A stretch of DNA of 64,000 bases from Treponema sp. (GTDB lineage Bacteria > Spirochaetota > Spirochaetia > Treponematales > Breznakiellaceae), in the NCBI GenBank assembly GCA_009784975.1, contig WQXG01000001.1:1-64000 (forward strand), in the 5' to 3' direction. The notes beneath the pieces are model-generated. The model was not told where the DNA came from and did no database searches. It saw only the letters and a program-made list of their open reading frames with translations. Made by a program: the position numbers and the translations under genes. This document shows positions 61,513-64,000 of the stretch, piece by piece; position 1 is the first letter of the stretch; each line of letters opens with the position of its first letter.

Positions 61513-61626
61513 TAAACTCTCCCACTTTCCCCCCGTTCGTGCCCGTTCGTGTGGTTCGTGGTAAAAAAATCTTCTCTCTTTTCCGTGTCTTTGTGGTTCG
61601 TGGCAGAATCTCTGTTCGTGGTAAAA
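61513..61626. repeat. TTCGTG-type dispersed repeat
   Basis: AAACTCTCCCACTTTCCCCC then CGTTCGTGCCCGTTCGTGTG and two further GTGGTTCGTGG blocks. Nearly identical over ~50 bp to the copy at 58480-58530. Confidence 0.82.
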
Positions 61627-61632
61627 CCTGTA

Positions 61633-61660
61633 TTGACATTATCAAGATAAACATAATAAA
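61633..61660 (+). promoter_or_regulatory. Promoter for the DUF3788 gene, short or no leader
   Basis: TTGACA (61633-61638), 16-bp spacer, AATAAA (61655-61660). ATG 61669 is eight bases after this box and no Shine-Dalgarno is seen. Confidence 0.45.
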
Positions 61661-61668
61661 GTATAAAC

Positions 61669-62085
61669 ATGGAAAACCAATTACTAAAAGACCCAAAAAT
61701 AAAACCAAACAAAAACACATTAGAAGAAGCATTAGGGAAAAAACATGATTTATTCATGGAATTTACAGATAAATTAAAAGAGCAAAATCTAATAATAGAA
61801 TGGAATTATTACAATGACGGAAAAAGCTGGCTTGGGAAATTATTAAATAAAAAGAAAAATCTATGCTGGATCTCGATATGGGACACAGGTTTTAAAGTAA
61901 CAGTATTTTTTACAGAAAAAACAATAAGCGGCTTTTATGAATTAAAAATAGATGAACAAATAAAAAATACGGCAAAAAATACAAAACAAACAGGAAAACT
62001 AATGCCGGTAATATTATCAGTAGGAAGCAAAAAACATTTAAATGATTGTTTAAAAATACTAGAGTATAAAAAACAATTAAAATAA
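61669..62085 (+). CDS. DUF3788 family protein
   Basis: A 138-aa cytosolic protein. 'LGKKHDLFMEFTDKL', 'EWNYYNDGKSWLGKLLNKKKNLCWISIWDTGFKVTVFF' and the C-terminal 'LMPVILSVGSKKHLNDCLKIL' follow the DUF3788 pattern. Function unknown; the fold resembles small ligand-binding domains. AT-rich, flanked on both sides by TTCGTG repeats, so it may have moved with them. Confidence 0.75.
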   Translation: MENQLLKDPKIKPNKNTLEEALGKKHDLFMEFTDKLKEQNLIIEWNYYNDGKSWLGKLLNKKKNLCWISIWDTGFKVTVFFTEKTISGFYELKIDEQIKNTAKNTKQTGKLMPVILSVGSKKHLNDCLKILEYKKQLK

Positions 62086-62091
62086 CAGAGA

Positions 62092-62132
62092 GAACCTCTT
62101 CCCCCGTTCGTGTCCGTTCGTGCGGTTTGTGG
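62092..62132. repeat. TTCGTG-type dispersed repeat, short copy
   Basis: GAACCTCTTCCCCCGTTCGT then GTCCGTTCGTGCGGTTTGTGG. Same family as the copies at 58440, 59945 and 61513. Confidence 0.75.
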
Positions 62133-62219
62133 TAAAAAATTATTCCAAAAAACAGTAAATTTTTATACCCGGCAGCAATAAAAATGCTTATATTCTAAAT
62201 ATAAACATAGGAGGAAACC

Positions 62220-62705
62220 ATGAGATACTCAAATGAATTAATAAGCTGGTCTTCAAAATTTGCATGCGGTATAAATCTGATAGATGAGCAGCACAAAGGA
62301 TTAGTGAAACTGGTTAACGAAATGTTTAACCATGTAACCGGAAACAATATACAGGAAAATAATTATTTTAACAGAGTCATTAAAGAAGCGGTAGATTATA
62401 TAAAGGTGCATTTTGCAACAGAAGAAAAAATAATGCTTGCAACCAATTTTAATGGGTACGCAGAACATAAAAAGAAACATGATTGTTTTGTACTTGCCGT
62501 AGTGGAAAATATACGCGATTACAGATACGGAAAACGGGTATCTTTATATTCTTTTACCAAGTTTCTTAAAGAATGGGTTTTAACGCATATAGCGGTAATG
62601 GATAAACAGTATTTTGAATACTTAAGAATAATAGCATCCCGCAAGGCAAACGGGAAATTGAGCATTACTTCTGAAGATATAGCATCTGCGCATAAATACG
62701 GTTAA
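62220..62705 (+). CDS. Bacteriohemerythrin
   Basis: A 161-aa O2-binding di-iron protein. The iron ligands are visible: H in 'IDEQHKGLVKL', H and E in 'KVHFATEEKIM', two H in 'AEHKKKHDCF', and H/D in 'LTHIAVMDKQYF'. All seven expected ligands appear to be kept. Cytosolic, no fused signalling domain. In an anaerobic or microaerophilic spirochaete it would sense, store or scavenge oxygen. AGGAGG before ATG. Confidence 0.92.
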   Translation: MRYSNELISWSSKFACGINLIDEQHKGLVKLVNEMFNHVTGNNIQENNYFNRVIKEAVDYIKVHFATEEKIMLATNFNGYAEHKKKHDCFVLAVVENIRDYRYGKRVSLYSFTKFLKEWVLTHIAVMDKQYFEYLRIIASRKANGKLSITSEDIASAHKYG

Positions 62706-62708
62706 AGA

Positions 62709-63479
62709 TTATATATTGATAAGTTTCAGCCAATCGGCGAATAATCTGAAAGGGAGAGCTTTATCCGCCGCGCAGTCAATATATTGAAACTGCCAGCTTA
62801 AAAGAGCGCTGTTAAGCATGGAAAAACGGTTTGTTAAAATAAGTACGCCGATAATGATGAGCACACAGCCGCTGATTTTTTTTATTAAGGGCAGTTTTTC
62901 ACGAAACCATTTAGCCGGGACAAGGTAACGGTCAAAAAATAATGCCGCAAGGAGAAAGGGGAGCCCGAGCCCAAGAGAGTAAATTGCAAGATATAAAGCG
63001 GCAATTCCTGTTTTGCCGGTTTGACCTGCGAGAAATAATACACCGGCAAGAATAGGACCAATGCAGGGAGTCCATCCGGCGCCAAAAGCGGCTCCGGCAA
63101 GAAACGCGCCGATTAAACTGCGCGGTCTGGCAGTTTGGAGACGTTTTTCATAGTTAAGAATTGCAAGAAAATCAAAAATATAATTTATACCAAGAACTAT
63201 TATAATTATTCCTGCGATTATTTGAATATATTTTCCAGCTCCTCCCATCAGTAAAACAGTAGCAGAGATAATAATACTAAAGATAATGAAAACTACGGTA
63301 AACCCAAGAATAAAGAAGAGGGTAGTAACAACCAGAACAAAACGTTTTTTATCGGTATGTTCCAGGGATGGTATTCCTCCGCCAAGAATGCTGAGGTATG
63401 ACGGAATCAGCGGCAGTACGCATGGGGAAAAAAATGAGAGTAAACCGGCAGCAAAAACCAACAGTATAGAAGGAGCCAT
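62709..63479 (-). CDS. ccdA: CcdA-type thiol-reducing membrane protein
   Basis: A 256-aa inner-membrane protein with about six transmembrane helices. The two redox Cys sit in 'LLSFFSPCVLPLIPSYLS' and 'FGAGWTPCIGPILAG', as in CcdA/DsbD, which carry electrons from thioredoxin to the periplasm. ATG 63479 (MAPSILLVF) is chosen over 63554, which overlaps the HEAT gene. It starts one base after that gene's stop. Periplasmic partners are not in the window. Confidence 0.9.
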   Translation of the reverse strand: MAPSILLVFAAGLLSFFSPCVLPLIPSYLSILGGGIPSLEHTDKKRFVLVVTTLFFILGFTVVFIIFSIIISATVLLMGGAGKYIQIIAGIIIIVLGINYIFDFLAILNYEKRLQTARPRSLIGAFLAGAAFGAGWTPCIGPILAGVLFLAGQTGKTGIAALYLAIYSLGLGLPFLLAALFFDRYLVPAKWFREKLPLIKKISGCVLIIIGVLILTNRFSMLNSALLSWQFQYIDCAADKALPFRLFADWLKLINI

Positions 63480-63480
63480 T

Positions 63481-64000
63481 TTATTCCATTGAAAGTGAAT
63501 CCAGTCTTTCCAATGCCCAGTAGGTATATTTGCGAATACGGCTGTCCGGATCATCTTTTAATTTTTCCAGAATATCGCGGCTTGGAGAGGTACCCTTATC
63601 ATTTTTTAGTTTTTCCAGCGCTTTAACTACGCAAACACGCACTTCCTGATCCGGATCTTTTGCGGCAAGAACAAGTCCGCGGAAAGCAGGCAAAGTATCA
63701 AGAAGCGAAAGCAGCATGGCGGCTTCTCGTCTTATTTCTACATTTCTTTTGGAAAGCCTGCGTTTTGTTTCGTCAATATAACCTGTTTCTTCCAGTATTT
63801 TTACAAGATAGGGTTTAAAAGATGAAACATCGTCTTTTAAAATTTCCAGTATCTGCGGCTCGGCTTTTTTGCCCTGCGCTTTAAAAACCGGGATTAATTT
63901 TTCTCTAAGATGAGGTTCTGCATCTTTGAAGATTTCGATTAACTGGGTTATGTCGCGCCTTGTTGTTCTCATTGCAAGAGCTTTTTCCGCATGGATACGG
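63481..64000 (-). CDS. HEAT-repeat protein, partial (runs off right edge)
   Basis: The frame stays open to base 64000 ('RIHAEKALAMRTTRRDITQL'), so the ATG at 63972 is probably internal. The visible 173 residues consist of HEAT/Armadillo-like helical pairs ('KYTYWALERLDSL', 'VRVCVVKALEKLKND', 'EIRREAAMLLSLLDTL'). Usually a protein-binding scaffold. Coupled to ccdA by a one-base gap. Which larger family it belongs to cannot be told from this part. Confidence 0.78.
   Translation of the reverse strand, partial: RIHAEKALAMRTTRRDITQLIEIFKDAEPHLREKLIPVFKAQGKKAEPQILEILKDDVSSFKPYLVKILEETGYIDETKRRLSKRNVEIRREAAMLLSLLDTLPAFRGLVLAAKDPDQEVRVCVVKALEKLKNDKGTSPSRDILEKLKDDPDSRIRKYTYWALERLDSLSME

Noticed and set aside
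61497-61757. Overlapping ORFs on both strands (79, 86 and 93 aa)
   Set aside because: Made of the TTCGTG repeat and the start of the DUF3788 gene; no ribosome-binding site.

Overview
The window looks like the chromosome of a Treponema-like spirochaete (Spirochaetota). This is inferred from a long tuf-S10-spc-alpha ribosomal cluster with rpoA and rplQ at its end, a zinc-type S14, many lipoproteins with spirochaete-style lipoboxes, a 7TM-type adenylyl cyclase, bacteriohemerythrin, an M18 aminopeptidase, and abundant dispersed short repeats. No rRNA, tRNA or CRISPR array was recognised.

Region 1 (1-10.4 kb) is an AT-rich accessory island. At the left edge lies the first part of an IS3-type transposase gene, next to a truncated copy of a small repeat-protein gene built from 16-residue 'EIRDxSDRVTHRINGN' units. 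A unit of repeat-protein gene plus 90-aa gene is present twice in tandem, and a full repeat-protein gene stands at 9.1 kb. Between them is a probable RiPP operon: a 37-aa Cys/Trp-rich precursor peptide, a PqqD/RRE-radical SAM-SPASM maturase, a second radical SAM protein, a COG2509-like flavoprotein, two SAM methyltransferases (one cut short by an in-frame TAA), an APH-type kinase and two Nudix hydrolases. The island ends with a VapBC toxin-antitoxin operon whose promoter carries an operator-like palindrome.

Region 2 (10.6-38.2 kb) is housekeeping. It holds a membrane adenylyl cyclase, then rpsL-rpsG, tuf, rpsJ-rplC-rplD-rplW-rplB-rpsS-rplV-rpsC-rplP-rpmC-rpsQ-rplN-rplX-rplE-rpsN-rpsH-rplF-rplR-rpsE-rpmD-rplO-secY-rpmJ-rpsM-rpsK-rpsD-rpoA-rplQ and a small zinc-ribbon gene. 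fusA is absent between rpsG and tuf, and that spacer is full of inverted repeats. A PilZ/TPR pair, lon, eno, a DEAD-box helicase and a YbiT-type ABC-F gene follow.

Region 3 (38.2-64 kb) mixes envelope and core genes: lipoproteins, GNAT, an XRE regulator, a VanY-like peptidase, solute-binding proteins, an OmpA-like protein, prfA-prmC, CapA, M18 aminopeptidase, gltX, HD hydrolase, a DUF4143 ATPase, a transglutaminase-like protein, a nucleotidyltransferase pair, a collagen-like/DUF1566 lipoprotein, DUF3788, bacteriohemerythrin, CcdA and a HEAT-repeat protein running off the right edge.

Three recurring patterns cross the window. (a) A ~125-bp palindromic element occurs three times, each time directly after a TAG stop codon. 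(b) A GC-rich repeat ('CGCAGAGACGCAGAG' and 'TTCGTGTGGTTCGTGG') sits between genes and has also entered gltX in frame. (c) Several genes without a Shine-Dalgarno have a -10-like box ending about 6-8 nt before ATG, suggesting leaderless mRNAs.
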